From Melieria omissa (Eukaryota; Arthropoda; Insecta; Diptera; Ulidiidae): a stretch of DNA of 64,000 nucleotides. The DNA is taken from assembly GCA_963971225.1 (NCBI GenBank), contig OZ020269.1, forward strand, positions 99,122,405 through 99,186,404. Direction: 5' to 3'. The position numbers and the translations under genes were made by a program. Positions 12,865 through 24,425 of this stretch are shown one piece after another. Positions within the stretch are counted from its first letter, which is position 1; every line of letters begins with the position of its first letter. The notes below the pieces were generated by a model. It did not search any database and had not been told where the DNA came from. It saw nothing but the letters and a program-made list of their open reading frames with translations.

Positions 12865-13290
12865 ATAAGTACGAAATAAACACTTAAACACATTTTCAGT
12901 TTTGGCTTAATTCTGGCGTTCCAGTTAATTTCTGAGCTTTGATGTATTCAGAGACCTATAGTAGAATTTTATGGCAAATATTTTCGTGGTCCTTACAAAG
13001 TCCTGGTTTACAGTACATTTTTGGCATTTTAGAAAAAAGGGTCAAATTGACCCATACAAATAGGAGCTACAGGGTTAAAATGCTCCACAAAAATGTTCTT
13101 CGTAGTTTTTTACATAAAATTGCTGAACACATCATATACCAAAAATGTGATTTTACATGGTTTTCGTATGCCGATTCACCATAAGAATGTGCAAAAAGTG
13201 GAAAACTTTGACCCCCTAACAAAAATTCAGACGTAAACTTTCAAAACGCCGAAACACATATATTTTTTTTTTGTTGTGCAGTGTTATAGG
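12865..13290 (+). repeat. dispersed repeat, copy A
   Basis: This matches 14889-15385 over its length with small differences. Both copies contain 'agtacgaaataaacac', 'gggtcaaattgaccc', 'gctgaacacatcatatacc' and 'gttgtgcagtgttat' in the same order. The GGGTCAAATTGACCC core is a perfect palindrome apart from its centre. No coding content or terminal inverted repeats were found. Confidence 0.85.
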
Positions 13291-14888
13291 GCTTTATTTT
13301 ATTGAGAAAATAATCGAAAGAATTTAATTAAAAACAATTTGAGCAAAAAAGACTAATTGAACTTCAACTCGCCAGCTTAAAGTATCCATTGAAAGTGGCC
13401 AACACTTTAGACAGCTTGAGATATCAGTTTTGAGACACACACATACACACATATAACACACATACAAATATTCTTTTTACATTTTCCAAACTGATTGCCG
13501 CCGTTTCTTCTTTTCGACCTTGTCAACAGTTTCAACTCTTTTCGCCATTAATTTCTCCTTCTACGCTTTCCTTGAAAAAAGCTCAAATCACTGGCAAATT
13601 ATTATATTACTTTCGTTACAAAAATGTTGCGCTCAACAAGCTGACAGCATCAAATGCAGCGAAAAGGAGTGACGTGAGAAAACTTGCACAATGTAACTAA
13701 AATGTAATGAAAACAATAAAAACTGCACACAAAATGAAATTTTTATATAACGCAAAGCGCAAAAGTTTCATTTTGCAGCACTCGACTTGTCGGACTTAAG
13801 AAGCAATAAGAAGAAGAACAAAAAAATCAAAATAGTTGCAAAGACAAAGAAATTAAATCATGTTTATTAGTAGCGCGCAGCAGGTGCCCGGAAGCTGTGA
13901 GAGACGCGTTGCCACCTGCACGAAAAGTATTATTTTTGGTTTAATTGTTCGGTATTGTAAAAATATATTTTAAGTATAAATAGCGGCAAATAGCATTTAC
14001 TGAGCTTAGTTTAAAAGAAATTGCATTGGAAACAATGTGTAGAGTTTGTCAACAGCAATGAATGAACGAATGGGCGAATGAATGAGTGAACGAATATAAA
14101 AAGTAAGTAAACTGAGAAAAACTTTTGCTCCACACTTTAATTAAAATTTACGTCATTATTGCGTGTTGAAAAGTTCTCTAGGAATACGACAATTTGATAG
14201 CATTGCGTAAAAGAAAACGCAATCAAGTACATAAAACGATTACAAAATAATAAAAACTGTTGTTGAGTAGAAAAACTTGCGTTTCTTTGGATTACTAAAT
14301 GAAAGTAAATTTCCATCTAAAGTAAATTTCCATGACTCAGAATTGTAATGCGTTACATAAAGAAAATGGCTTAAGGTGCTGTAAACTTTCAATGTAGTTT
14401 CGATACAAATTAAATTTAAATTATTTAATTTAATTGAACTTTTAAGCTCAACACTATTTGAAACCATGTATGGGAAGTTTGAATATCCAAAAACATTACT
14501 CCCTGTGTGCACCAATGGTCCCATGGATTAACTTTAATTTTAATGCAAATTAATTTTGTTCCAAAGCATAACAGTTATCATCGCTTTCTGATCACATCAA
14601 ATGGAATAATGGATATTGCTGTGATAAAGTACAAAATACTGAGACGAAGTGCGAATATTGTTCGATTTAAACTCAACTTGTTGCTAAAACAATAAGCTCA
14701 GCTTAGATGGTATAATGAATACCTTCAATACCCAAACTTTTTCTAATTTTTCTATTTATATATATTATATCTAGAGCTTTCTTTTGTACGGTGACTTATA
14801 GTGAAATTTTGCGTTCAACATTTTTTCCATACACAGTAACACTCAAAAATCAAGTTTTGTAGGAGATTTTAGTACTTACCAATATTGA
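13291..14888. other. non-coding AT-rich spacer between the two dispersed repeats
   Basis: No gene recognised. An AC-rich patch lies at 13435-13470 and a short tetranucleotide-like 'gaatgaatga' tract near 14060. Confidence 0.55.
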
Positions 14889-15385
14889 TTAAGTACGAAA
14901 TAAACACTTAAACACATCTTCAGTTTTGGCTTAATTCTGGCATTCAAGTTAATTTCTGAGCTTCAGAGTATTCAGACACCTATAATAGAATTTTATGGCA
15001 AATATTTTTGTGGTACATTTTGTCCTTAAAAAGTCCTGTTTTACAGAACATTTTTGGTATTTTAGAAAAATGGGTCAAATTGACCCATACAAATAGGAGC
15101 TACAGGGTTAAAATGCTCCACAAAAATGTTCTTCATAGTATTTTACATAAAATTGCTGAACACATCATATACCTAAAATGTGATGTTACATGGTTTTCGT
15201 ATGCCGATTCATCATAAGAATGTGCAAAAAGGGGAAAACTTTGAAACCCTGAAAAAAAAATCAGACGTAAACTTTCAAAACGCCGATACGCGTATATTTT
15301 TTTGTGGCCCCCTCTACCAGAATCTGTTGTCAGAACCTTGTTATTTAAAAAAAAATATGATTTTGTTGTGCAGTGTTATTATTAT
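14889..15385 (+). repeat. dispersed repeat, copy B
   Basis: Direct-orientation copy of 12865-13290, about 2 kb downstream. Near its end it carries an extra ~60 bp (15300-15360) absent from copy A. A 10-bp-arm hairpin (GAAGCACATT / AATGTGCTTC) follows at about 15407-15431. Confidence 0.85.
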
Positions 15386-15462
15386 ATAAATATGTTTATA
15401 TAATCTTCGAAGCACATTAAAAATGTGCTTCTCATTATTGCGTCTAACTATATTAAATTAAA

Positions 15463-15640
15463 AAAAAGTGTTTTGTTCTCTAAACATGATTCTTTATGTG
15501 AATAGAAAATATTATAAAAAAATATTTTGTGCTCTAAAATTATTTCTCTGTGTGGATATAAATAAGCCGATAAAATATTATAAAAAAATATTTTGTTCTC
15601 TAAAATTATTTATCTGTGTGAATATAAATAAGCCGATAGT
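15463..15640 (+). repeat. short tandem repeat, ~60-65 bp unit x about 3
   Basis: The phrase 'attataaaaaaatattttg' followed by 'tctaaaattatttctctgtg' and 'aatataaataagccgata' recurs two to three times in tandem. The first unit is the most diverged. The overlapping small open frame is just this repeat. Confidence 0.8.
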
Positions 15641-16631
15641 GCCAAAATGAAACTTTGACTGACTTTATTTATTATGTATTGGTTTTTTTTACATACCTTA
15701 ACTGCTTGAGAGACGCTCTCTCAGTGAGTAACATATTGATTCTCCAATAACAACAACACCATATTTATGTTTGCAAACCAGTTTCGCGTCGTCTGGCATC
15801 AATGTGATCGTTTGTACGAGGGTTGTGTGACAATTGCCTTGCTTTCAGTAAGAAAAAACACGTTATTTATTTATTAACTTCTAAAAAGATTTCCATTACT
15901 GTTTGTTCAGGATTTTTTCAGTTTTTAATAATTGAAATTTTTTATTGATCTCATGTGAGTTGTATGATTATTTAAGCCCAGTTATACTCTTAGTTGTATA
16001 TACAATGTACATATGTTTATTTTTAATCAGTGTTCTCGATAATCATCGACTTAATGTGACATTCGATTAAAATGGTTCGAACATAAACAATTTTGATTGA
16101 TTATTAATAGTTACTGGATTTGAACGAATGCTCTTTTTTATTAGGACGCAAACATTTTAATACTTCGCTACCATTCAACATTTCATTCATAATGAATGAA
16201 AAAATCCTATGGTTCTTCTGAAAAGTAGATTCTAATTGAAATTCCCATTTCTTTTTTTTTTTTGTTTTTGAGAAAACTTTTGCTTTGAAGCTGATCACAT
16301 TCTTATTTCAATATCATTTGCATCATTTTTCAGTCCAAAGAAGCACGATTTTTGTAAAGATTTCATTATTACTAGTTAAGTACACTTGAATGTCATCTCT
16401 GTCTTCTATAAACTTTTTATATACTCTTATTAGCACCTTTTAAGAGAGAATCGAGTATTCTTAAGACTTCTCCCATGTGCACAGTGGTGCTTAGTTCTCA
16501 AAGTTTGCATTAACGATAAGTAAAACCGTTGCTAGCCGGTGCAGGGTTTGCGAGTATAATGAAGTGTTTGTCTCTTATCGTTGTGCCTTTTGCCAAGTAA
16601 TATATATACATACATATGAATGTATATACAG
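15641..16631. other. non-coding AT-rich stretch
   Basis: No gene or element recognised. Confidence 0.5.
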
Positions 16632-16771
16632 CACTGGTCGACAAAGCTTACTCATATGAGCAGTACGCTCAGCACTCTCAATCAACCGTTGTTCAGGTAT
16701 AATTTACACAGTGGAGAGAAATTCCACTGCGCTCACTAACCCCATCTCATTGTCAATTTTGCCGACCCCTG
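16632..16771. mobile_element. hAT-type MITE, copy 2 (inverted relative to copy 1)
   Basis: This 140-bp element has ends CACTGGTCGACAAAG and its imperfect inverse GCCGACCCCTG. It is bounded by an exact 8-bp duplication ATATACAG (16624-16631 and 16772-16779). It matches 3179-3335 in reverse complement with a ~14-bp length difference near 'gagagcgcgtactgtgt'. Confidence 0.87.
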
Positions 16772-16779
16772 ATATACAG

Positions 16780-17411
16780 TAATGTTGGCATTATCACCAC
16801 GAAGCACTTGTAGCGTGTGTGCCAGCGTTTGGCAAACATTTGTATATGAAGTTCTTGCCAGATGTTTCGAGTATAATTTAGAATTTGAAGTTTTTATTAG
16901 TTTTGAAAAGAAGTAAAAAAATTCGGTTTTGAAAGAAAGTCTTAAGAACACTTGAATTGAACTCATCAATAATCAGTAAAGATCACTCTGTGTTTTTAAC
17001 ATCATCAGACATTTAATATGCTCTTATGATCTTAAAAGTATACAAAATAGTGTACAATACTAAATACAAAAGAGTCGCATTGAACAATTTTCACAATTGA
17101 CTTTTTTCCATAAATCAATTCACACTTAACATCTCAACTACTTCAAAAACTTCATTCTTCTCACTGCCGTTTGAACTGGAAAAATATTGTACATTTATTT
17201 TTATGCTAATTGCGTTGCATCTGCAAAATTAAAAGTTGTTTGCTTCTTCTAAAATTGCGAGATTTTTCAGTTGTGACTTTTTTGGACAAGTATTTGTGCG
17301 ATTATCTCTCAAATTGTGCAATTGTCTCTCAAAAGTATAACAAATCGGTCCACCTCATTCTTATTCAAACTTTCATCTTCTCATCGAAACATTTACCGAT
17401 TCAAAAAAATA
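16780..17411. other. non-coding AT-rich stretch
   Basis: No gene or element recognised. Confidence 0.5.
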
Positions 17412-17622
17412 AATAAATTGTTTATCAATATGTTTTAATTACAGAAAAATTATTTGATATGGAAAAATACAAAATTATAACTTTTTGATTTTATTTAATC
17501 ATTATTGAAGAAACAGGGTTTTGATCAAAGGCGCCCAATTCGTTGACTTCAATTAGAACACAAGCTTTCGCTAATATTGCTGCAAATTATTGGTAATTTT
17601 TTTGGAGATAACAGTAAAAGGT
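17412..17622 (-). repeat. inverted copy of the 5795-5998 mariner-flank sequence
   Basis: The reverse complement aligns with 5795-5998. It shares 'gtgttctaattgaagtc', 'gatcaaaaccctgtttc', 'ataattttgtatttttccat' and 'tttctgtaattaaaa' in order. No transposase text accompanies it, so it is either the 3' remnant of a second element of that family or an unrelated repeat into which the mariner inserted. Confidence 0.8.
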
Positions 17623-18063
17623 TTGTAATTAGCTTTTGCTTTTCACTTTTAAAAATATTAATGTCTTGGTGCCTACTTAAATTAAACCCATAAATCAATC
17701 GTAGCTTTTGCTATAATATGACCAAGAGGTGAAGTTGCTCTCAGGCAACTTTGGGGTCGAAAGTGTTAACTGAAAGCATGATAAATTAACTTCAATTATT
17801 ATCGGTAGTGATTCTTTGGCAACGTTTGGGAAGCACTGTTTGGCGCGCTCTTCACACGATCGATCGAAGTCGTTTAAGCCAATGCTAGTTTCTCTAACAC
17901 ATCAGTCTCTTGGTGGTATTGTTAAAGTGCGCACAATTTTATCAACAAACATAAAAACATACAAAAAATAAATAAATATAGAAAAAAATTACAAATCAAT
18001 AAATAAAAAATACATGAAATATTAAGAAAAACAAAAAATTGTTATTGATATTTTAAATTAAAA
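17623..18063 (+). promoter_or_regulatory. presumed 5' region of the selenium-binding protein gene
   Basis: This segment directly precedes the start codon at 18064. It includes an initiator-like TCAGTC at about 17904-17909, which would leave a ~160-nt AT-rich leader. No TATA box is obvious. The assignment rests on position only. Confidence 0.35.
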
Positions 18064-21000
18064 TGAGTGAAGCAGGTATTTTGTGTTTTTCTCTCAAAAC
18101 AAAATTCAAGTCATGTACATTGTGTGAAAATTTTAAGCATTTTTTTTAATCAGTTTTTAATTAGCTGCTTTAAATGCAAGTCACGCATTCGAATTTTAGT
18201 GCAAAAATGTTTATTAATTGTGTTGCCGTGACTGGCATCAGTAAATACTTGTGGACAGATATCAATTAAAATATATTTAAAATATTCTCAGAATGTTGTC
18301 ATGGACCCGGCTATGCCACACCGTTGGATGCTATGAAGAATGGGCCACGCGAAAAGTTGCTCTACACTGTCACTGTGCAACCCAACTTGGATGAACCCCA
18401 CGGCGATTACTTATCAACCGTAGATGTCGATCCCGATAGTTCAACATACTGTCAGGTTAGGATTGTTGCAAGTCAGTTTTGATCTCGATAATCCAAATTG
18501 ATAACACTTTAGTCAGATAGATGGGTGTGGCCAACATGTTTAATTATTATCTTCAGTTATATATAGCAAGACTGAAGGGACATGATGGAATTGAAAACTA
18601 TGTGATCAGTCTATTTAATGCCGTATCTGTTTGTGTTTTGAATAGCAAACATGATAAGCTGCACGAGCTGAGAATGAATTGAAAAAAAAAATTGATTGTT
18701 GAGAACAATCTGAGGCGTCATAGCAGCTCCCGGAGAAAGTTTGGTGTAGGCTTGAACGGTTTAATCATTTCAATATGACTTATAGGATAAGACATTACAT
18801 TATTTTTCGATCATAAATCACGACCATGACCTTGAAATATGGACTGTGATCTCCTCTGTTGATAAGAGAAGGTTTAGCCTTATTAACTTTTTAAGACTCA
18901 GGAGTTCACTTGGGCTTAGCTGATTTATTGCATTCTCCACTTCTGACCGAGATAACGCCTTGAAGTGCTAGACACTAATTCTATATATGGATCGATGCAT
19001 CACAGCATCAGTTTCTACCTACACTTAATAATGTCTGGGGAAGACAGAACTCTTCTATGTCAATACCACATTTGTGTTTCTGTAAATTTGGATTTTTGTT
19101 TTAAATAATACCTACTTCCTTACTTACTTACCTTATAACTAGATACCCGCACAACCACTAAAACAATCTTAGGACAGTTCCATGCAACTCATACAATAAT
19201 CATTTCCTTGCTCCGGAGAGAGGGCAGCAGAACCATCCCACCTTATGGCTCATTGTTATAACACAGTGGATGGCGCAACTCCCACTTACAGCACTAAGAA
19301 CCAAGAAGATTCCGTTAAAAACCTGGCTATATCGCTAATATTCAGAGGCATAGTTCAGTTAGACTATTAAAGAATGCTGAGCCGAGAGACTTAAGTTTTC
19401 TTCTGGCTTATGAAGGACACTTACACAACAGGTAGAGAACGGTCTCGTCCTCCTCCTCGGACCCGCATCCTCAACAGTAGTCGTGGGATTGCAGTCCCAG
19501 TCTCTCCGGAGATTACAAGAAATGCAGACAAAATTATGCTAAGGAAATCCCGGAGCACATTCTTTGCACCTGTTCGGCTAACTCAAGACTACGACTTACT
19601 TACTTAAGGACCCTGCTCCTTTAAGGGTTAGAAGTGGTCCCCAAGCATGGCATCAAGTCGCTACTGATCCGACCCGACAACTTTAAGAAGCCCTAACTGG
19701 TATGGCTAGGGACCCAATAGTGCCTTTACGCGGTCAACCTGGCCAGTCAGCTTACCTGACCTAACCTACTTCCCTACTTAATTGGGTCTTAATGCGTTAC
19801 CGGGTGATGGCCTGCCGCAAAAGTTCTCTACAGGCGCTTCTACCCCTTCTTTAGTTGGTCATACCGAGAGATGATAGGACGTTCTCAACTTGGTTCTTCC
19901 ACCGGTAACATGATCTTCCTCCTCGTCGTCAACCTTCAACTACCGTCTTAAACACGTCAAAAATAAGAACCCCCAAAAATTGTACTTAGCGTTAGGGTCT
20001 TGAACGGGTTTAACTGCAAACTTTTCCTCGATGTTTTTGGCATCCCACGAGAAACTCCTAAAAATATTTGTAAAAGGCTTATGTTCTTGCTATGTCTCTG
20101 TCCTGCTCTCCACAGACCACGGGTTAGCTGCTTTAGATCCGCGTCGGTTCCTGCCTTGGAAAGTATTGCGGAGCAAAAAAGCGGCGACTTACGTAGATTT
20201 GCCAAAAAGTTCTTAAAAAACAATATATATGTCTGGAACTCCAGAATCTTGGTACCACTATGGACCACTACACTATGGGGGGAAAGGGAGGGAAGGGACC
20301 TACAGTTTAACGCCGAATCCGAACGGCGATTGGCAGTTTTTCTCTTTCACACTTGGAGGTTTTGCCATTGCCTGCCAAGAGCGCACTTGTGCGATTCTTG
20401 TAATTCTCATTTCCTTCATGTGGATAGCGATAGAAGTAAATGAGTGTTTTTTCCAGCCCAAGCCAGGAATCGAACCTGGGGCGCTCGTTATGAAAAGCCA
20501 GCGCGCTACCCGCTGAGCTATCGAGGCCGACTAACTTAACTTAACCTCTAGTTAAAAAAAAAACAATATATAGGTCCGGAACTCCAGAATCTTGGTAACA
20601 CTATGGGCCACTACTTGGCCTATGTGAGACCCCTTGGGTCATCCAACCTAATCTAACCTATGTTCTATGTATATATACAATTCTAACCGACTTTCCCATT
20701 ACCACAGGTAGTACATCGTACCTTCACCAATCGCAAAGGCGACGAGTTGCATCATTCCGGTTGGAATTCCTGCTCGAGCTGTTACCATGTCGATAAAAAT
20801 GCCAAGAAGGTGCCGAAACGTAACAAATTGATTCTTCCCTCGTTGAACTCGGATTTTATTTACATTTTGGATGTGGCTAGCGATCCACGTAAACCAGAAA
20901 TTATCAAAGTGATCGATGGTAGTGTACTGAAAAGTCACAATGTGACAGCGCCGCACACCACACACTGTCTGGCTGATGGAAATATAATGATTTCGGTTAT

Positions 21001-22184
21001 GGGCGATGCTGAGGGCAATGCCAAAGGCGATTTCATACTCTTCGATACGGAGAATTTCAACTGTGTTGGCACCTGGACAAAGGGCGAACGGAAAGCACTG
21101 TGTGGCTATGACTTTTGGTATCAACCATTTCATGATGTTATGGTATCGTCTGAGTGGGGTGCGCCCAACAAATTTCGTCGGTATGTCCAAAGTTTTTACT
21201 TACTGGGTACCTGAAATTATGTGAAAATTTGATTGCTTAATATTATTCAAGTGGCTGGAAGGATGAGGATCTGGACGATCTAACTCAATACGGTTGTCGG
21301 CTGAACTTTTATAAGTGGTCCACTCACAAGCTCTACCAGACCATTGATTTGGGCATGGAAGGCTTTACGCCGCTCGAGATTCGTTTCATGCATGATCCCA
21401 AGCGTCCAGACGGTTTTGTGGGCACTGCACTCTTTGCAAAAGTGTTCTATTTCAAGAAGCGAAGCGATTCCGATGAGTTTGACTGCAAGAAAGTGATTGA
21501 CATACCGAACAAGCTGGTCTCCGTGGACAATGGAGCGCCCAAGACAATAGGTGGCATGATTTCGGACATTATACTCTCGCTCGATGATCGGTTTCTGTAT
21601 GTGAACTGCTGGCGGCATGGCGACTTGCGTCAGTACGACATAACGGATCCCGAGAACCCAAAATTGGTGGCGCAGCTGTTTTTGGGCGGTGCCATCTGTA
21701 GCGATTTGCCAAACATCAAAGTCATCGAAGATCGGGAATTGAGCGTAAGGGAATTTTTGGCAAAAATCATTAAGATCATTAATCTCTCAACAGGAACGCC
21801 CAGCCCCACGTTACATAAAGGGTCGTCGTTTGGAAGGTGGACCGCAAATGATGCAGTTGTCTCTGGATGGAAAGCGGCTCTATGTGTCGACTTCGCTGTA
21901 CTCGCCGTGGGACAAAATGGTGCGTTTTGATGGGAGGGTGGAAGAGAAATTAAAGATTTTCATGTTATTGTTTTGGCTTTTTTCAGTTTTATCCCAAAAT
22001 GATTGAGAAAGGTGGACACATCTGCTTGATTGACATTGACACAGTCAACGGTGGCATGAAGCTGAACGAAGATTTCTTAGTGGACTTTGGAAAGGAGCCG
22101 TACGGCCCAACATTGCCGCATGAAATGCGTTACCCAGGCGGCGACTGTACATCGGACATTTGGCTGGCCAAGGATGACAAATGA
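18064..22184 (+). CDS. SELENBP1: selenium-binding protein / methanethiol oxidase (six coding exons)
   Basis: The SELENBP1 family are cytosolic beta-propeller-like proteins that bind selenium and, in vertebrates and bacteria, oxidise methanethiol. Exons read 18064-18076, 18292-18455, 20708-21180, 21252-21744, 21794-21919 and 21987-22184. All have GT/AG borders, and the phases add to exactly 489 codons including TGA. Recognisable blocks in order are [18 protein letters not shown] near the start and [12 protein letters not shown]. Then come [53 protein letters not shown] and the C-terminal [13 protein letters not shown]. At 488 residues it is slightly longer than the 472 of the human protein. 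The 2.25-kb second intron carries repeats and a SINE. The alternative reading frames seen at 21349-21930 are exon-intron readthrough, not separate genes. No defect is seen, so I judge the gene functional. Confidence 0.95.
19590..19880 (+). repeat. intronic repeat fragments inside the selenium-binding protein gene
   Basis: 19590-19770 is related to 6205-6430. 19845-19880 holds 'cttctttagttggtcatacc', a fragment of the satellite unit found at 1855-3170. Both lie in intron 2. Confidence 0.6.
20225..20625 (+). repeat. ~55-bp direct repeat flanking the intronic SINE
   Basis: 'acaatatatatgtctggaac' plus 'tccagaatcttggtaccact' at about 20221-20270 is repeated with few changes at 20570-20620. The SINE (20281-20528) lies between them. 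The repeat is longer than a normal SINE target duplication. Confidence 0.75.
20281..20528 (-). mobile_element. tRNA-derived SINE, copy 2
   Basis: On the minus strand the head reads as a tRNA-like sequence: GCCTCGATAGCTCAGCGGGT (A box) and GGTTCGATTCC (B box). The acceptor stem does not pair properly, so it is not a tRNA gene. The body matches 11895-12095. The 3' part 'cgccgttcggattcggcg' ... 'gtaggtcccttcc' is shared with the SINE at 63452-63754. It lies antisense in intron 2 of the selenium-binding protein gene. Confidence 0.8.
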
Positions 22185-22339
22185 GGCACATTAGATTAGA
22201 TTTTTTTTTGGTTTTGATTAAGTTGTTTGAGAACAAAATTTGTCGACGAAGCGAATTGAAATCAACAACAGAAATCTATTAATTGAAATTAAAATTTGTA
22301 TGCTCTATATGTAAAAAGCGTGTAAGCTGTATTCTATAA

Positions 22340-22930
22340 AGTAATATTTTTTTTAGTAAATTTGTTTTAAGCTGAAACTCCGCTTGAATGAATTGATGTG
22401 TTTCTAATTTTTTAGATTTTTTCAATTCTGCCTGAAAGAAGGGATTCAAAGTTGTTATTGACACAATAAATTTCAGTTCGAAATAAGAAAAAACTAAAAC
22501 CAAAATTTAAAATTGTCTGCCAGAAATGTCTATCGCTTCAATATATTTCCAAGTTTATATAAAATTGATTACTTACGAAAATTAATTTACGCTCTCCACA
22601 TGTTTTTACCTTTTTTTATTTTTTTCACTCTTGTGAAATTCGCTTCAAGTATTTTTACATTTAATGTCCTTTTTAACTAATTTTTTAGACTCCAAATCTT
22701 CATAAAATAAGGATTCAAAAATGTTATTGACATAATAAATTTCAGTTCGAAATATGAAAAAACTAAAACCAAAATCGAAAATTGTCTATATATTTCCCAG
22801 TCAATATATTTCCCATAAAATATATTACTAACGACATCGTTGCATTAAAGTAATGTTTACTTTACAGTGTCCACATGTCTTTACCTTTTTTATTCTCATT
22901 CTTGTGAACATTTTCTTCAGGTATTTTTGC
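22340..22930 (+). repeat. diverged ~340-bp tandem duplication downstream of the selenium-binding gene
   Basis: The block around 22435-22600 ('gttattgacacaataaattt', 'cagttcgaaata', 'ccacatgtttttacc') recurs at 22715-22890 with substitutions. It is non-coding and probably lies at or beyond the 3' end of the gene. Confidence 0.75.
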
Positions 22931-23593
22931 ATTTCATGTCTTTTTTCTGTTGGTCTTTATTCCATTTTCGCACCTTACCCCAACGTTTCGACATTACACA
23001 CACTCCTTGCAATTACAGCACTTGTCAGCACTTACACGGCTCTTGTCAAAGGATATCCTTTCAAGTGCTGTTCTGCACTTTTCCTCTACAAAATACTTTC
23101 ACTCCCACCGCCAGTTGTTCTTCACATTATTGTGGTTTCGCCATTGTGTCATGCGATATATTTTGCTTGTTCTCTTAAAGTGTGGGAGAGAAATTAACTT
23201 CAAAAGACTTAAGAATCGCTTAAATGTAGATAAATAATATTCAAATAATGAGGTTATTTGAACAATTTCTAACATAAAGGATCAATTACATTTCAACCAA
23301 AAACAATTAAATGCATTAAAAAAAAATAAGACAAAATTCTTTTAAGAAAGCGTTTGACAATTTCAAAAAACAAAACCAAGACAGTTAATTCGGAAATGTT
23401 TGTTCAACGAACCCATTAACGAATAGAAAACGTCGTCAAAATCACTTGAAAAATTAATGTGATATCGATTATATGCAACTTGGTCACATTAATAAGAACA
23501 GTTTAAAATTTCCTTACGTTTTGTATGTTTGTATTCAACACTCTCCGAAATTAAGATACACAAAGGCCACAGCCGGATATGGCTAACTCATAC
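22931..23593. other. non-coding spacer
   Basis: Only overlapping short open frames with Cys/Phe/His-rich low-credibility translations are present. No gene or element recognised. Confidence 0.5.
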
Positions 23594-24045
23594 TAGTTAT
23601 AAGTAACAATTTCCCAGAGTTTTAGTTCATAATAGTTCTCGATCTGGGAAAATTCAATTAAGAAATCAAAACACAAATTACTTTCAAACTAGTTTTCCAA
23701 TTTGGATGGGATTTTGACACGTTATAGATATCACTTAGGCACATTACCAGAAAGAGTTCGGTGGAACTCAAAAGTGAATAAACATTAACAAATAATTTTT
23801 GGTCTTTTCAACAATTTTTTATCAAGTTAGATATTTGTTATAATCATCAACATTTTTTTATATATTCCTCGTAGTTTTTTTTTAAATTCCACCTGTGTGA
23901 ATCTTAAAATAAACGTAATTTTTAATTAATTTGTTAAAGCTGCCACCAAATTCTTTTTGTGTCTTTCTGACATATGTAGGTTTCAACAATATATATTTAT
24001 TTTCCAGATTTTATATTAACTTGCGTAATCCTTAAGAAAAATTAA

Positions 24046-24298
24046 CCCTTATTCTCATACCCAAACTTACTAACGTCGTTTGGCACCCGGGGTACCCGGG
24101 TACCCATTTCATGAAATTTTTAAGTTTTCAATATTTTGTTCATTAAAAAGTGTTTATAAAATTTTGATATGATTTGTTCGCTTTTCACCTAAATAACGAG
24201 GATCCGGAAGGTAAAAAAAATATTTTCATTATTTGTCAGTTTTTTTCACGAAAATACATCGCAGTGGGCACCCGGGTACCCGGGTATGAGAATAAGGG
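24046..24298. mobile_element. piggyBac-type MITE (TTAA target)
   Basis: The termini CCCTTATTCTCATACCC and GGGTATGAGAATAAGGG are perfect inverses. TTAA stands on both sides (24042-24045 and 24299-24302). It is absent from the corresponding place in duplicate unit 2, so it inserted after the duplication or was lost from the other copy. The inside has repeated GGGTACCC palindromes near both ends. Confidence 0.88.
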
Positions 24299-24425
24299 TT
24301 AACTAATGTTTTGTTTTTAATGTCTCGTTTTATGTTTTGCAATACATTTTTTTCAAATTAAAATTTTTCACATAAGCGTATAAAATAATTAAGAATAAAA
24401 TGAGCAAAATTATTGTTCAGGTCGT

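Noticed and set aside
15407..15431. Hairpin as transcription terminator or microRNA
   Set aside because: Only 10-bp arms with a 3-nt loop in AT-rich DNA; nothing supports a function.
20455..20528. Possible tRNA gene on minus
   Set aside because: Looks like a tRNA-Met head, but the acceptor stem is mismatched and the body matches another SINE copy.
20699..21190. 163-codon minus ORF
   Set aside because: Antisense shadow of exon 3 of the selenium-binding gene.
21349..21930. Separate 193-codon gene
   Set aside because: It is exon 4 of the selenium-binding gene read through intron 4 into exon 5 in the wrong frame.
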